From: Sphagnum magellanicum
Taxonomy: Eukaryota > Streptophyta > Sphagnopsida > Sphagnales > Sphagnaceae
DNA: 64,000 bases
Assembly: GCA_021904315.1 (NCBI GenBank)
Contig: CM038922.1
Location: 11,197,347-11,261,346 of the forward strand
Direction: 5' to 3'
Positions 32,966 through 47,000 of the stretch are shown one piece after another. The notes beneath the pieces were generated by a model that was given only the letters and a program-made list of their open reading frames with translations, made no database searches and had not been told where the DNA came from. Made by a program: the position numbers and the translations under genes. Numbering within the stretch: position 1 is the first letter of the stretch; every line of letters starts with the position of its first letter.

Positions 32966-34929
32966 CAACCGTTGTTTGAAAAGAAAAGTTTTTTTTAAAA
33001 ACCAAAAACATCAACCAAACATTGTTGAAATAACACACCTGTGCATTATGCACGGGGTTCACACTAGTCTATAATGAAGGATGTGACAGTATGGTCCATC
33101 AATGTCCAGCCCCCACTAAAGAGTATCTCCACCAATGTTCAGTATGTGACCCTGCACTAGAAATGTTGGATGAGGTTCATCAGTCAAATCAAGTGAATCC
33201 ATTGGAAACCCTGAAAAGTCCTCGGAACCCTGGAAGAGTCTATTAGGTAAACACAGTCAAATCGTATTTATTGACCGTTCCTTGTTTCTGATTGGTTAGA
33301 TAGTTTGATTGGTCCAAGTGGGTTGCTATTAGTAATCTCCAAGCTATTTGCAGTCCCAGTTTCAGTTTGAAAAGGGCTGGGCGGGGTCAAAAAGAGTTAA
33401 TAACTAAACTTGGATGTAAGAAATAATTTAGCCGGGTCACATACTGAGCATTGGTGGAGATGCTCTTACCCAGTTAGATTGGACTAGAATGCAGTAGAAT
33501 GTAATTGACTCTTTGGGTGAGGAGGAAACCAGTTGGAAGTTCCTCCCAATATGTAATCAAAGTTCTGCCCTGAACAAAAAAAAGCTTCTGTATTGAAAAC
33601 GCCCATTATGATTAGTCTAACCTTTTGCTTTCAAGCCCTGGAAATATTAAATTGTTTAGAAACTTGAGTAGAAAATGCACCTGAAGAAGAAGGTTCATTT
33701 TCTACCAATTTTTAGGGGAAGAAAAAAATGCAGGTGGCATATGCATTCCAACCTAAATACGTAAACAAAGTGCACAAGTTCTGTGTTAGAACCCTATCTA
33801 TACATAAATAGCAGTTACACATTGACTGTTACTTCACTCAAGATAACTGGCAAAACAAATTCAGATTACCAAAAGGCACCAACCCCATCACATTGAAAAA
33901 AAAATCTTTGACTTACACACAACTTTATTTTGCTAAACATTGAAAAACGTATCTTTTGTAGCATCTCCATTGGTCCTCTAAAATTCTCACAAACCTACCA
34001 AACCCTATTACACAATTAACATGTAGTTCACCCAAATTCTTGTGAAAAGGAGACATTAGTTACTCACACCCTTTTCAAGTGTTAAAAACTATAAAAAAAA
34101 ATGGCCTTCAACATGCACTCGTTCAACAAGACCATGATTGCCATGAATCAATCAAACCCATATATATCTATTAAGCTATAAACTATGAACCTTATGCAAA
34201 AAGATAAGGTTGTTTAAAAAAAAGATGTTAAAAAGACATGTGCATGTGTGTGTGTGTAAGTAAGGCTTTTTTTCCTCTCTTTCTCTCCTTTTCTTTTGTT
34301 TCCACACACAAATGAAGTACTATTTGCTACACTCATGCACAAAAGCCATGACATTAGTCCATGCCAAGCTACAAAATTTACAAAACTTATTTTTTTTAAT
34401 AGGTTTAGGCCCCACCCAATTGCCCAAATAAAGCTTGTAACCTTAGGTTGAACAACCAGGACCCACACTGGTACCATGGTTAAAAAATCCCAAAATCCAT
34501 TTCCAATTATTTCTAAATATTACAAATATCTCATGCTAACACTAAATCAGGGGTAGACTAGTGCAAATCTAAGTTACAATTTTTGGAGTTTAGGGTTTAG
34601 TCACTAAGAATGTACAAACTATACATGTGCATGTATGTACCTACTAGGTATATTTTTGTGTCCCTAGTCCAAAACATATTTCTATAATGATGGTACCTAT
34701 TTTTTTGTATTAATTAGTTGAGGGGGTGCACCCAAAGAGGGATTTTTTTTTTCCTTAAAATTTTATCTTTGTCCATCACAAAAGGAAATGATTGAGCACA
34801 TAAATTCCCAAAAAAATTACTAAAAAAATGAAAATGATTTTTGGCCAAACTTTCAAAACCCAAAAAAAAAATTTAAGGAAAAAAAAAACCCAAACCCTAA
34901 TTTCAACACTTTTCAAAAAAAATAGTATT
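32966..34929. other. AT-rich intergenic DNA, nothing recognised
   Basis: There is a short TG dinucleotide run near 34,245 and several A- and T-runs near 34,740-34,920. No supported gene or element. Confidence 0.6.
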
Positions 34930-35640
34930 AGCATGGAATCTGTCAAGGTATTTAGTATCTAGTAGGGTAGGGTACCTATTGTCCCACTCCAAATGGGTTG
35001 TCCCAAATTCTTTGGGCTTGACGTGTGTCTATTACATGATACTAGTGGTACCCATGACCTTCGGACACCCGTGGCTATGCCACTCCAGCTACCCTGAAAA
35101 CATATGGTCTCGACTGACATTGTGCGGGTATCAGAACCAGCCGTGTGTACCCTCAGGTTATCAATCCGGGTATTTACTCCCTTACCCGAGGTGAAAAAAC
35201 CCAAAACCCTGGTTCTAACATTTTGAACCTTGGTTCCCGAAAGTTTTGGAAATTTCCGAAAACATGCTCCTGTATATAACCGTCGGTTCTTTCGGTAGTG
35301 GGGGGGGGGGGGGGGAGGGGAAGGTTTTTATATCCGCCTCTGGTGCGATAGGAGAGGGATGCAATCCGATCGTCATTCCTACCCTTCGGACGGTTGCAAT
35401 GCTTTGTGGAGACGGTTTGTACACGGAAACCATGGTGGTCCAACCCCCGTCATAGACTGACACCGGTCGCCCGCTATTTCACCGGCCTCTCCCTCCCCCA
35501 CCCCCCAAAACCCCCGTGACTGACTGACTGATTGACTGACTGACGTAGTGAATTAATATATAAAATATCTGAAAATAAACAATGGGACCTCGTTTCTAGT
35601 TTCTCTCCGCCACCACGACCCGCACCTGGTTTTCGAAACC
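34930..35640. other. GC-richer unassigned stretch with simple repeats
   Basis: It includes a 16-base G-run at 35,300-35,315 and a TGAC microsatellite at about 35,516-35,547. Open frames of 70-90 codons occur on both strands and overlap one another; none has a recognisable domain. It may be remnant repeat sequence. Confidence 0.4.
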
Positions 35641-35812
35641 TCGTTTTTGTCAACTGGGGGGTTGCAAAATTGGCCTCGCAGATTAACGGGTCGGAACCTC
35701 GTTTTTGTCAACTGGGGGGTTGCAGAATCGACCTCGCAGATTAATGGGTCGGAACCTCGTTTTTGTCAACTGGGGGGTTGCAGAATCGGCCTCGCAGATT
35801 AACAGGGCGGAA
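35641..35812. repeat. 58-bp minisatellite, three units
   Basis: Unit starts at 35,641, 35,699 and 35,757; each reads TCGTTTTTGTCAACTGGGGG then GTTGCAGAATCGGCCTCGCA with very few differences, so the array is young. Confidence 0.9.
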
Positions 35813-37150
35813 TGGCATGTCACAGACACACAAGAGAATTAATATATATGATTGTTATGACTAAGTTTAGTAGGTATTTATAAAACAGAGAAATAGGTCC
35901 CTAAAATATCCCAACCCAACAACAACAAGAGGAGCGTTTACTAAACTGGTGCATGTGCAAGCTCTCTTTCTCTCCCTTCAACAACATTTTCTTGGAGTTC
36001 TTGACTTTTTCAAAAACAATTGTTGCTGGGTTTCAGCTAAGTTCGTTATCTACTTTTTCAATGATCTAGTTGCTGTTAGAATTATGTTTTTCTGTTTTTT
36101 TTTTCCTTTTTTTTTGAGTTGTTTTTTGGGTAGTTTGATTCCATGGCATTGCTATCCATGTATAATCAAATTTGACTAAATTTTTCTATGTATCATTATG
36201 TATCATTGTCACCTTTATTAGAACACAAATTTTACAAAATAAAACATTGCATTATCATGGTCAAATGAACACCCTAGCCCTATGCCATATGAGACATTAA
36301 TATCATGCTACAAGACATAATAGAAATGTCATACCATCATGTATCAACCTAATTCACGATATAATCCCCACCTTTAAAAGTTACCCCTCTAAACCGTCAA
36401 AGTAAGAAAAATGTTCACCCCTTCCCAACAATTTTTTTAGGGAATTTGTGTAAGGTAGGGCCCTATTGTAAGCACTTCCATCAAAACCTGGCAATCATTT
36501 TATGCTTGGGTTGTAAGCTTAGGCAAATGAGAAAAAGTAAGCATGGCCCAGACCAAGCTTGCTAGCCATAGGTTGAGTTGTCAAGCCTGACAAACACCTA
36601 GTTTTTTTCGGCCTCCCTTCTAATCCCACAACTCTTTCGTTCACAAATCTCTCTTTCAACTTTTGTAGGTGCTTGACGTACCTTTCTCTATGTATAGGGT
36701 GTATGTTTTTCGAATTGATTGCAATTTTTGTATCAGTTTGCTCAACAGAGTGGAGAGAGGTTATAGGGTTGAGGGTGGGGGGGGGGGGGGGGGGGGGGGG
36801 GTGGTGTGAACCAGCAGTCACTAATGCACTAGTTGAGGATGAGGCCATTCAAGCCGTTTTGGGGATAAACCAAAAACCCATCCTCTTTCCCTGCCCAAGG
36901 ATTTCTTAACCCCCCTCTTTGCCCCAAAATTTTCTCCTCCTACCTACCTCCCCCACTCCTATATCCTTCACGTCATTTCTCGCTCATTCCATCTCGAAAG
37001 CTTAGTAGAGCTCCTAAGCTTGAAGCACACAGAACTTCGTGACACAAGGCTTGAGGAAGGTGGAGAGCTCAATGTTGAAGGAACATGGAAAGGAGAAGGC
37101 AAGAGGAGCACTTTATCCCAAATGCAGAAGCAAGAGAACAAAGGTAGGCT
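35813..37150. other. Intergenic stretch with a 25-base G-run
   Basis: The G-run is at 36,777-36,801. Frames at 36,519-36,848 and 36,673-36,909 exist only because they read through the G-run. No gene recognised. Confidence 0.55.
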
Positions 37151-40100
37151 CACTAGAAACAAAACATGTATTTTCAACTAGTCTTTGTGATTAAATTTTA
37201 GTCGCAAGAGACATTTTGCAACTAAAATCCTTTTAATTGCCTAAGATAAGTCACATGTGATAAACTAGTCGCAAATCACAAAGGGTATTGTATGAAAGAA
37301 AAAGTCAACAAATACATTTCATCCTTTGACTCCATTATATACGTATTGTCACATACTACTAAGATGCAATTATTTTGGTCACAATTGAGGGCAAATCATG
37401 TGCTGCCACGTGTCTAAATATTTGATTATTTAAAATATACATTATAAAATTATTATTATTTTGAAATAATCTAGGACGTTCAATTCAAATATTTGGATGA
37501 TTTTACATTATGACACGTGGCCCAATGTAAATATGCCACGTGGCATTACAATTTTAATTTAATAAAAAATATATATTATGTTGGTAGGTATTTAAGTAAG
37601 TACATAAATAGGTGCCTACAATGTTAGACTACCTACCTACCTACCTACCTACTTAGGTCAAAAAGTAAGTAGGTAGGTTCTACCTTCCTAGGTTAAATAC
37701 CTACTCATATAGGTACTTACTTAGGTAGGTAGGTACATAGGCTAACCTAGATGGCTAGGTCAAACTAAGTACCTACCTAGCTAAACAGATAAGTAGGTTA
37801 GGGAGGTGAGTACTTTAGAATTGTGCATTATTTATTTTTTTGTTTTGGGTTGAGCCTTTTGATTAACACATCCCATGTGCACTAATTTCATAATGTGAAA
37901 TTGAATGAGCACACCCCCTTGTTTATATAATGTTCAAAGTACGAATGAAGAATAAACAATATGGGATAAGTTTTGAAGTTGCAACTTCCTCACAAACTAA
38001 GTTATAATTCCAAAACTTTCTTCATGCCTTAGTTTCTTAGTTTTCAAATTTTTAAACAATTCAAATATTAGATAATTATTTAATTAATAATGATTAAATT
38101 TACATATATTTAAATTATAAATTATACATTACAAATATTTAGTATTCATTATCAATTATTTAAATAAGCAATGACTTTTTAATATTTAACAAACTAGCTT
38201 TTTAGTTACTCACAAGTTATTAATACATACCTCATAAATAATTAAATAAATAAAATATTTAAAAATATTTTATTACTTTTAAAAATCTGATTGAATTATA
38301 TATAATATAATTAATGTAAAATTATTTTAATGACTATAATTTCAAAGTTAAAATTTTAAAATATTTATTTCAAAATTACAAGTAATGAATTAACAATTGT
38401 TATTAGAAAGTAAATTCTTACACGAATTGTTTAAAAATCATTATTCAACTAATTACATTACTTATTGTATACTTACATTTATTATTGTAAAAATATTATA
38501 GGTCAAATAATTATTTTCTCTTGGTAATTATTAACTATAAATCCAATAATTTGTCAAACATAACATTAATTTTCATAATTACTGTAAAATTACTATAAAA
38601 TATTTATCATACATGATTAATACAGAATGTTTTTAGATAATATTATTATATAATAATTCGTGAAATTACAATCAGTAAAATAATTATTTAAACTACATTG
38701 TAATTTTTCCAAATTTTTAATTCAGGTTTGAAGTTATAAATTAAAAAGTGCGAATAATTATGTTCAATTAGAAAATAATTATGCACATACTAATTAATTC
38801 TTATCTGAAATAATTACAATGATTTGAAAGTAATGTCACATTATTTACATTAATTAATTTCTTCTAATATAAGAATATAAATTATATAATATACAAATTT
38901 ATGTTATAACAATAATTAAATTTAATAAACATAATCATTTATAATTATTTATAAAAGTGATTTATTATGGACAACACTAGTAGAAAAAACCTTTGAAACT
39001 GAATCAATAATGTTTTGAATTAGAATATAAATTTAAGATTCCAAAATAGTAATTCGGAATTCAAATATCAATTTTAGATCAAATAATTTTTTTGAAGTTA
39101 AATAACAAATTTCAGAATTGAAATGTCAATTTTCAGATTCAAATAATAATATTCAAAATTAAAACGTCCATTTTAAGACTCAATTAATAATTTTTTGAAT
39201 TGAAATATTAATTTTGAGAATCCAAAATAATAATTTGGAATTAAAATTTCAATTTTCAAGTGAATAATTTCTTAAAATTTAAATTAAAAACTTCAAAATT
39301 GAAATATCAAATTTCAAGTTCAAATAAAAACATTTAAAATCAAGTTGTTGATTGATAGACTCAATAAAGTTTTTAAACTGAAATGATAATTTAGAATTCA
39401 AATATCAATTTTTAGATTAAATAAGTTTTTTGAATTTAAATAATAATTTTCAGAATTGAAATGTCAGTTTTTAGATTCAAATAACAATATTCAAAATTGA
39501 AATGTCCATTTTTAGACTCAAGTACTAATTTTCAGACTTGAAGTTTTAATTTTGAAAATACAAAATAATAATTTGGAATTTAAATTTCAGGTTTGAATCA
39601 AATGATTATTTAAAATTTAAATGCAAAATTTTCAGAGCTGAAATATAAATTTTCATATTCATATAAAAATATTCAAAATCAAAATTTTTATTTTTTAGTC
39701 AATTAATAATTTTTTGAATTGAAATACTAATTTTTGGATTTGAAAATATTAATTTAAAATTCAAAATCAATTTTTAGATCAAATAAGTTTTTTGAATTGA
39801 AATTGAAAATATCATACTCAGATCAAAATTTTCAAATTCAGGTACTATTTTAAACAATTGAAATAATCATTTTCAGATTCAAATATCACCTTTCAAATTC
39901 TAATATTCTTCTTTTAAAATTAAAATAATATTTTTCAAAATTAAAATATCAATTTTCAGATTTGAATAAAAAAATTCAAAGTTCAAATATTAATTTTGAG
40001 ATTCATTATATGAACAATATACATACGTATGCATATTATATATATATATAATTTTAGTACATACATTAAAATACACCCTTATGTCATTATAGAATCCCTT

Positions 40101-40352
40101 GAGGATGCAACTAATTTGGTGACTGTTGCAACTAATGGAACATATCAACTTATTAATGGATGAAAATAAATGTTAAATTGGTGCAACCAATAGGATGAAA
40201 TTTTTAATAGTTGCATCATAGTTAAGAAAATGACCAAAATAGTTGAAAGTTGGTAGTGTAGTTGCATATATTCCCAAATCTAGTCACAAACGACTACAAG
40301 TTGCATGTAGTCGTAAATGGAGTGGTTACATTTTGGCTGATTTCTATTAGTG
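37151..40352. mobile_element. Non-autonomous CACTA DNA transposon, copy 2
   Basis: Same family as 5,924-9,148, in the same orientation. Left end CACTAGAAAC; right end TTTCTATTAGTG. Flanking triplets are GCT and ACT, a 3-bp target duplication with one difference or an older insertion. Subterminal TAGTCGCAA motifs, the TACC microsatellite and the AT-rich motif array are all shared with copy 1. The interior carries no transposase frame. Confidence 0.8.
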
Positions 40353-40539
40353 ACTCCCTCCTTTCTTTTCATTTTTTTTTCTTTGTGTTTTTTTTTTCTT
40401 TTTTTTTTGTTTAAGAAGAAGAATATGCCATCATCTTTTCTTTCATGTTTTTGTTTCCTACCTACCTACCCCCCCCTCCTACCTCCTTCTTACCTATCTC
40501 CCCCTCCTACCTTTTTTTTGTGTTACTATTACAGCGAAG

Positions 40540-41300
40540 AAGAAAAAGGTGCTAGTAACTTGCTATAATCGCCTTCTTCTCTAATGGTGTTGTAATGAAG
40601 AAGAAAACGATGGCAATGTGCCGTCGTCTTCTTCTGTAGAGGTGGTGTTGTAAAGAAGAAAAAGGCGACAATAGCTACCGTCGCCTTCTTCTGTGATGGG
40701 TCTTGTAGAGAAGAAGAAGGCAACGGTAATTATCGTTGCTTTCTTCTTAAGGGGGTGTTGCAGAGAAGAAGAAAGCGATGGCAACTATTGTCACCTTCTT
40801 CTCGGGGGGTGTTATAGAGAAGATGAAGGCAACGACAACTGCTGTCGCCTTCTTCTAGCGGGGGGTGCTGGAGAGAAGAAGAAAGCGACACCAGCTGCCG
40901 TCGCCTTCTTCTAGGGGGGGGGGGGTGTTGCAGAGAAGATAAAGGCGACGACAACAGATGTTGCCGTCACCTTTTTCTGTGGTGGTGTTGTAGAAAAGAA
41001 GAAGGCAATGGTAGTAATTGTTGTCATCGCCTTCTTCTTTGCCTTTTTATGTGGCGGTGTTGCAATGACAAAGGTTGTTTCACCTTCTTCTTTGTGTATA
41101 AGAAGAAGAAGAAAACGACGACAACTTTTGTCACCTTCTTCGATGGCTTTGTTGCAAAAAAAGGCGACAATAATTGTTGTAACGTTTTTTAGTGGTTTTG
41201 CTGCAAAGAAGATGATGGTAGTAATGTCGCCACCTTCTTTTATGGTGGTGGTGGTGTTGTTGTGACGAAAGTGATGGCAACAAGTTGCCGTCGCCTTTTT
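40540..41300. repeat. Palindromic minisatellite of GAAGAAGAAGGCGAC units
   Basis: About a dozen degenerate units of roughly 60 bp. Each unit has an AAGAAGAAGGCGACG-type arm and, some 15-20 bp on, its inverse CGTCGCCTTCTTCT, separated from the next unit by GGGGGTGTTG-like spacers. Every unit can therefore form a hairpin on either strand. Open frames on both strands here are repeat artefacts. Confidence 0.8.
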
Positions 41301-42049
41301 TTTTCCCTTTTTTTTCTTCTCTAATCTTTTTGGTCTAGTTCATTAAAATTGAAAATTAACAATGAAATGGTGGTTTTTTGAATGTTGAAAGTTGTAATGG
41401 TTAGAGGAAGGAGACTAAAGAAAACTAGTGATTTGGAAGTTCCAAAAAACAATGTTGCTTCATTAGAATAGACAATTGGGAAGAAAAATGTTGATTCATT
41501 ACAACCGAGATTTGGGGAGCAAAATGTTTTTCTATCAAAATCAAGACTTGGGGAACAAAATGTTCTTCCATCAAAATTGAGAGCAGAGGAGTAAATGTTG
41601 CTTCATCATAATTGAAAATTGATGAATCAAGCAATTTATGTGGCTTAGAGTTAATAATGGTGACGATTTACAATTCAAATGATGAAATCACTTTTAATAC
41701 AAATTGGGAATTTCGATCGAAAAATGGTGGGTTAGATTGTTTTAGAATTTACATACATTAGATTAAATGTAGATAAAAAAATTATACAAGTTTTTAAAAG
41801 TTTAATTATATCTCTAACTTCCATCATTTGATGGAAGCTACGGGATATTTTTTGTCAAATTTTTTATATTGCAATACCTAAAAACAGTTAAAATTTATAG
41901 GAGTTACATCTAATTATGTGATTTTATGTTTTGCAATACCTGCATTTTGTTTTTTGAACTTTTTTTGTGTAAGGTTTTAGGGTTAAGATTTTTTTATTAC
42001 AAAATAATGATTTTTAAAATATATATATTTTTGGTTTAGGGCGAGAATT
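41301..42049. other. AT-rich intergenic DNA, nothing recognised
   Basis: From about 41,440 to 41,630 the phrase GGGGAGCAAAATGTT recurs a few times with variation. GCAATACCT phrases near 41,870 and 41,930 resemble those around the MULE further right. Confidence 0.45.
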
Positions 42050-42965
42050 TGAAACCGACCAGGCCTGTCAACCACTGGCACCTCCTTGTCCACCTAATTT
42101 GGCTTAGAAGGACAAATAATGGATGAAGGTTGAGTCGAAATGGAAGTGTAAAGTTGGTATCTGCATTGTCGCATATTGTGCCAAATGGTTGTTGACTAAA
42201 CATTTGAAGGAGGTGCATGGCTTGGTGGTAGAAAAGGCCAAACCTTGGAGGCCTTCAACTTTTAAAAGAAGTCATTGACATCAAAACCATGCTAAAATGA
42301 ATGCTCACATTTTAGAAGATGCCATGGTTAAGCAAAGGCGGAATGATCAAAAGGTTACTCATCACGTTCGTGCCAAATCCTAGTGCAAATGGAATAAACT
42401 AGTAATTGTTGCAAAAGAATGTGCACCATTACCAAAACCAACTTTGGTGAAATCAGCTTCAAAGCAACTATTGCAAGTGTTGGGTCTTAATGTTTGGGGC
42501 GTGGGAAGTATACCTTGAGATGTAACATCACGGATGGAGAAGGATGAAGATTTACAAGAGATGATTCAATCCACTCGTTTTGTATATGCACAATGATTGA
42601 AGATGGCATGGGATGTCAAAAATTAGGATTAAAAGTCCACTAAAGCAAGTTAGACACAAAAGTTGACAAATGTATTGGATTTCCATGAATTTAGAATGAT
42701 TCATGGAAGGTAAAAAATAATAATAATCAATGTTTATTATTTTTTTATAATTTTGTTTCATCCAAGGTGTGTTAGGGTTTAATTCTGTGGTTTTTGGGTG
42801 TTTTTAGGGTTTAGGGCGTAATAAAAGAAGAGTTTGTTACAAATGTAGTTCAGGTTGAGATGCAATGTCATCATCTGTACACTTCTTGTCATGCAACAAA
42901 AGGTACAAATGCAACAACTACTTACCGAGCTAAACATGGGATTATAGATAATGATATGGTTTAAG
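42050..42965 (+). pseudogene. Decayed coding sequence with a zinc-finger-like KWLLTKHLKEVH segment
   Basis: Reading the plus strand gives coding-like pieces in order: KWLLTKHLKEVHGLV near 42,180, which looks like the second half of a C2H2 finger, then a basic, helical stretch (QRRNDQKVTHHVRAKS) near 42,340, KECAPLPKPTLVKSASKQLL near 42,420, RMEKDEDLQEMIQSTRFVYA near 42,530, and CHHLYTSCHATKGT near 42,870. Several stops and frame changes separate them. The composition looks like a former protein from a multi-copy family rather than chance. I cannot name it; a transposon-borne gene is as likely as a host gene. Confidence 0.35.
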
Positions 42966-44089
42966 GGTTTCCACTTTATATAGTTAGTTAGGTTTTTTTA
43001 ACCCTTTTATTTTTTGGACTACCTAATTTTTGAACTTTGGTCCTTTGATATATTATAGATAACTTTTTTTTTTCATTTGGTTTTTTAACAATTTTTGATC
43101 CACCCATTTTTGTACATCATTTATCAATATAATATTTTTTTCTAATCACACTTGTTTGATGGGTATATGGTTAATCATATATGTCTTCTTTGTCACAATT
43201 TTCTTAGTACTTTAGATGTAAGAATAAAACCTTAAATAGGCCCATATGAATAGGTAACATTAATTTGTCTAAGGTTTAGAAAGATCAAAATGACCATTAT
43301 GCAATATTTACATCTAATGTCACAACCCTATTTTGAGGGAAGTGTGAGGATGAAACTCACACTCCCAAAATTGGGACTTGGGAGTCCTCCGGGACTCCCA
43401 AAACTTCAAAGCTCGATTGTAGGGTCAAAACACCTCGCCTTGAGGTGTTCATTATATCATAGAAAAACTATTGAAGTTTAGATGTCGAAAATGGCTTCGC
43501 ATGGGTCATTTGGACATCTACAGCACAAGTTATTGCAAAAAGAAGGGCTAGGAGTCAAACTACCAGTTTGACTCTCGACCACTAAAAGTCGAGAATCGAC
43601 CCGACCCCAGTGCGTGCAAGTGGAGTGAAACACATTGTTGGAAAGTTCTTGAGGAGAGTTACAAGTTTTCTTGAGACCTCATCCCAATCGAAGGTGTGAG
43701 CAAAGAGTTATGATCGCCCAAAGTCCCGGGAGTCTAAACCAGGACAGTTTCGGGACTCTTCCTTGGGAGTCCCGAGACAAAAAGCCATTCGCATGTGGGT
43801 GCCACAGAGAGGCACAAAGTATACTATATGGGGGAAGGTGGTGGCTTCCCTCAAGTCCGGGCCGTGGTCAGTCAAGTGAATCCAAAGTTGCTCGTGGCTT
43901 GTCCTAGCACCAATGGTGTTCCAGAAAACGAACTAACCAACTTGTTGGTTGGTTTGATGCAAGTTCGAGTAAGTAAATAGCTTGTCACTCTTCCTAGTCC
44001 CATCCCGGAGCTTCATCATGTCCCTGTACCCCTTTTAGTGCTGAAAGCTGGGAGCGTGCCCCAAATTCCCTAAACCCTAAACCTTGGGT
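42966..44089. other. Intergenic stretch, GC-richer from 43,330 to 44,080
   Basis: The GC-richer part contains GGGACTCCC-like phrases in both orientations (43,378-43,405 and 43,740-43,775). The frames at 43,671-43,980 are unrecognisable. It may be an LTR-like or transposon end but no boundaries could be set. Confidence 0.4.
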
Positions 44090-47000
44090 TATTTCAAAGT
44101 GACCTTGCATGTGGGTATTGTGTTTAGGGCTAGGTCTTCATTTAAGGGTATCCAAACCATTTAGATGGGTTATTTTGAAGCGTGGGTATTGCATTTAGGG
44201 TTGATTCTTCATTTAAACTTGCAATACTCACACTTATACTTACCTCTCTCTATCAACTGGAATTTTGGGGTTTAATTGCAATACTTACACTTGTACTTAT
44301 TTCTACCAACTGGGATTTTAAGGCCTAGTTACAATACCTGCATTTAACACTAATATTATCACTATCTTTGTGTTTTTGCATTTTAAACTTTTTGTGCTTA
44401 TTACTTGGAAACGATAATAACATTTGTGACATATTAAACTTCATGTGTGTGTTGAATACATGATGTTCAAAGAATTTGGGCTATGGTTTCCTCCATACAA
44501 AATTGATTCTAAAACAAATTTTTTAGTGCCAATGGTAATAACTTTGATTAATAATTGAGACATTTATTCATGACATTGTTTAGTATGTACATTTGTGTGA
44601 TTGAACATTGTTTCATGCCAATCTTTGAGTTGTTTGACACTATTTCCCAATCCATCTTCTACGTGATGTAACATTAATCTTGGTGTAAAATTGCATTTAC
44701 CTTTGTGAGGCGTATGTTACGAATATTACATGCCAATACTTTCATGTGTGAGGTGGCATGTTCACAAAGTGTCACATTGCCTTCTTTACATTCATTTGTG
44801 ATCTCTTGCATTGTAGTGACCAATTGTGCAAAAGCCCTTTCCATTGGGGTTGATGAATTTATTATGTCATTAGACCCTAAAATGGCATCCATAAGGAGAT
44901 CATTTTGTTCCATGTTCATGAGCCCATCAAATTCCATGATCCCATCATCACTTTCAAGATGTTCATCTTCATCATCATCATTGGACTCCATATCATCTGG
45001 AATATGTCATGGGTTTGCAAACATGTGACCTAACCCTCCACAATGTGATCCATACCATGTTCCATAGTAATGAATGATATCCTCCTGAAAAATGTCTACG
45101 CATGTGAGAATGACCACAATTTGGTGTTTACACATGTTCCCTCGTAATGCCCATTCACATGTGCAACAAAATATTTTAATGGTGAATGGGAATTTCACTA
45201 CGTAAATAACATTGGGAAGGCGTTGGCTCCATACGCTCCAAGCTCCATCACTTTCAAAAGTTGGTTGACACACATGGGTGAATGGAATAAGGGTTGCCTT
45301 TTCCACACTTCGTGTAATAATGGCCTCCATAACCTTGTTTTTTATGAAACCCTTTTTTTTCATTTCCAATGTGTGCATGTAGTGGCGTGCAATGGTTATT
45401 GCTAATCGCCACACCAACTAATCAATCCTACACCTTCTAAAGCCTTTTGTGTCAAGAATAAACTAACGTTTCAACACACCATGATATGATTCATTGCTCA
45501 TTTGGGTGTCTTGGTTGGAATGGGGCACTCTTCGAACACCCACCATCCATAATTCTATAAACATAAACACAATGCACAAGGACGAATAATATTATTACAA
45601 ATTTTTTTTGAATACTAACCATGATAAATATTATCACTTACCAAATTGATGGTAATAAATCCAGAAGTAATTTGTTCACGCATCACCGGGCCTATGTTTA
45701 TGAGGGCTTTCTTTCACAGCAACCCTCTCACGCTCTTTGAAGTCATTAATTGTTTCTCCATGATTGATGGACATGTACATCACATCATAAAGGTCTTGGA
45801 GGATTCCAGCCCACACCTCCACATCTTTGATTTTTTCAGTACCATGTAAGTGCCATGCTTTGAGAACATGCCAATAACAAAGGTAGATGGGAACCTTGTC
45901 CATACCCCATACGACCCTAATAAGGACACATATGCAATAAAATCACCATGAGTGGATGGGGTTAATACAACATAAAATGCATTTAAAGTAATCAATAATT
46001 TTATGAAAGATATTAAAAAACATCTAAGGAAATAAACATAAAGTAGGTACTAGGTATAAAACTAATCATAATGCTTTCAATTTTTGAGGTGCATCATCAA
46101 TAAAAAAACATGATGGTTTCCAATGTGGCATGTATGATAACATCTTATTTTTTAATGGTTTCAACTATTCGATCAAATCTTCAATTATTTGCCTACTTGT
46201 AATGATCCAGGTTAAAAGAACACTTATGAGATGATCATCAAACCCCATCAAGGTGAATAGATGGAATTTCATGTCATTTGTGCCAAATGTGGCATCTATA
46301 GAAATGGCACCATTGTGACCATATGATAGCATGTACTCACATTGAGTTGGTATTTGAATACCTATGGTGAATGGGACTTTAGTCCCGTTGATTTCACCAA
46401 CATCTTGGAAAAAAAACACATCTTCCGAATGTTGGAGAGCCCAAGACTGAATTGAAATTGCAGGGTTGGTGTGTAAATGCCAACTCCTTTTCTTATGTTT
46501 CCAATCTAAATATGCAATGTCTTGAAGCCGAATGAAATCATCTCGTGTCATGTTTTGACCCGCATTCACACGTTCCCACCAAATTGCTTTATGCTTATCA
46601 TATATTTGTTTGGCCGTGTAACCTAAGCTTAGTTGGGCCCATATGTGGTCCTTCAATGCTTGTGACATGCGTGGAACATAACGAGACATACGAAAAATGG
46701 ATTTCAGTTCATGTTCACCATGTGCGAATGACCCATCAGTTTGTGTATGGGCCTTATGATAAATCATGATCTCAGCCACATCAAGTCATGTGTATAGACG
46801 TTTGATTGAGAATGATGCTAGGCATCCTCATTTAATAAATCGAGTGTCGGTCGAGTTTTCTCAATAGTCCATTGGTCCATATCCACATTGATACCTAGAC
46901 TAAAAAACTTTCAAGTTGTAAATAATTGCATCTTTGGTATATGAATTAAAGAAATTAAAAAGGTTAATGCCATAAATGTTTACCACGTATGCCCGAAGTG

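Noticed and set aside
36519-36909. Proline-rich or glycine-rich frames through the 36,777 G-run
   Set aside because: They depend on the G-run for openness and have no other support.
40581-41265. Overlapping frames on both strands at the GAAGAAG minisatellite
   Set aside because: Ser/Leu/His-rich products on one strand and Lys/Glu-rich products on the other come directly from the repeat unit.
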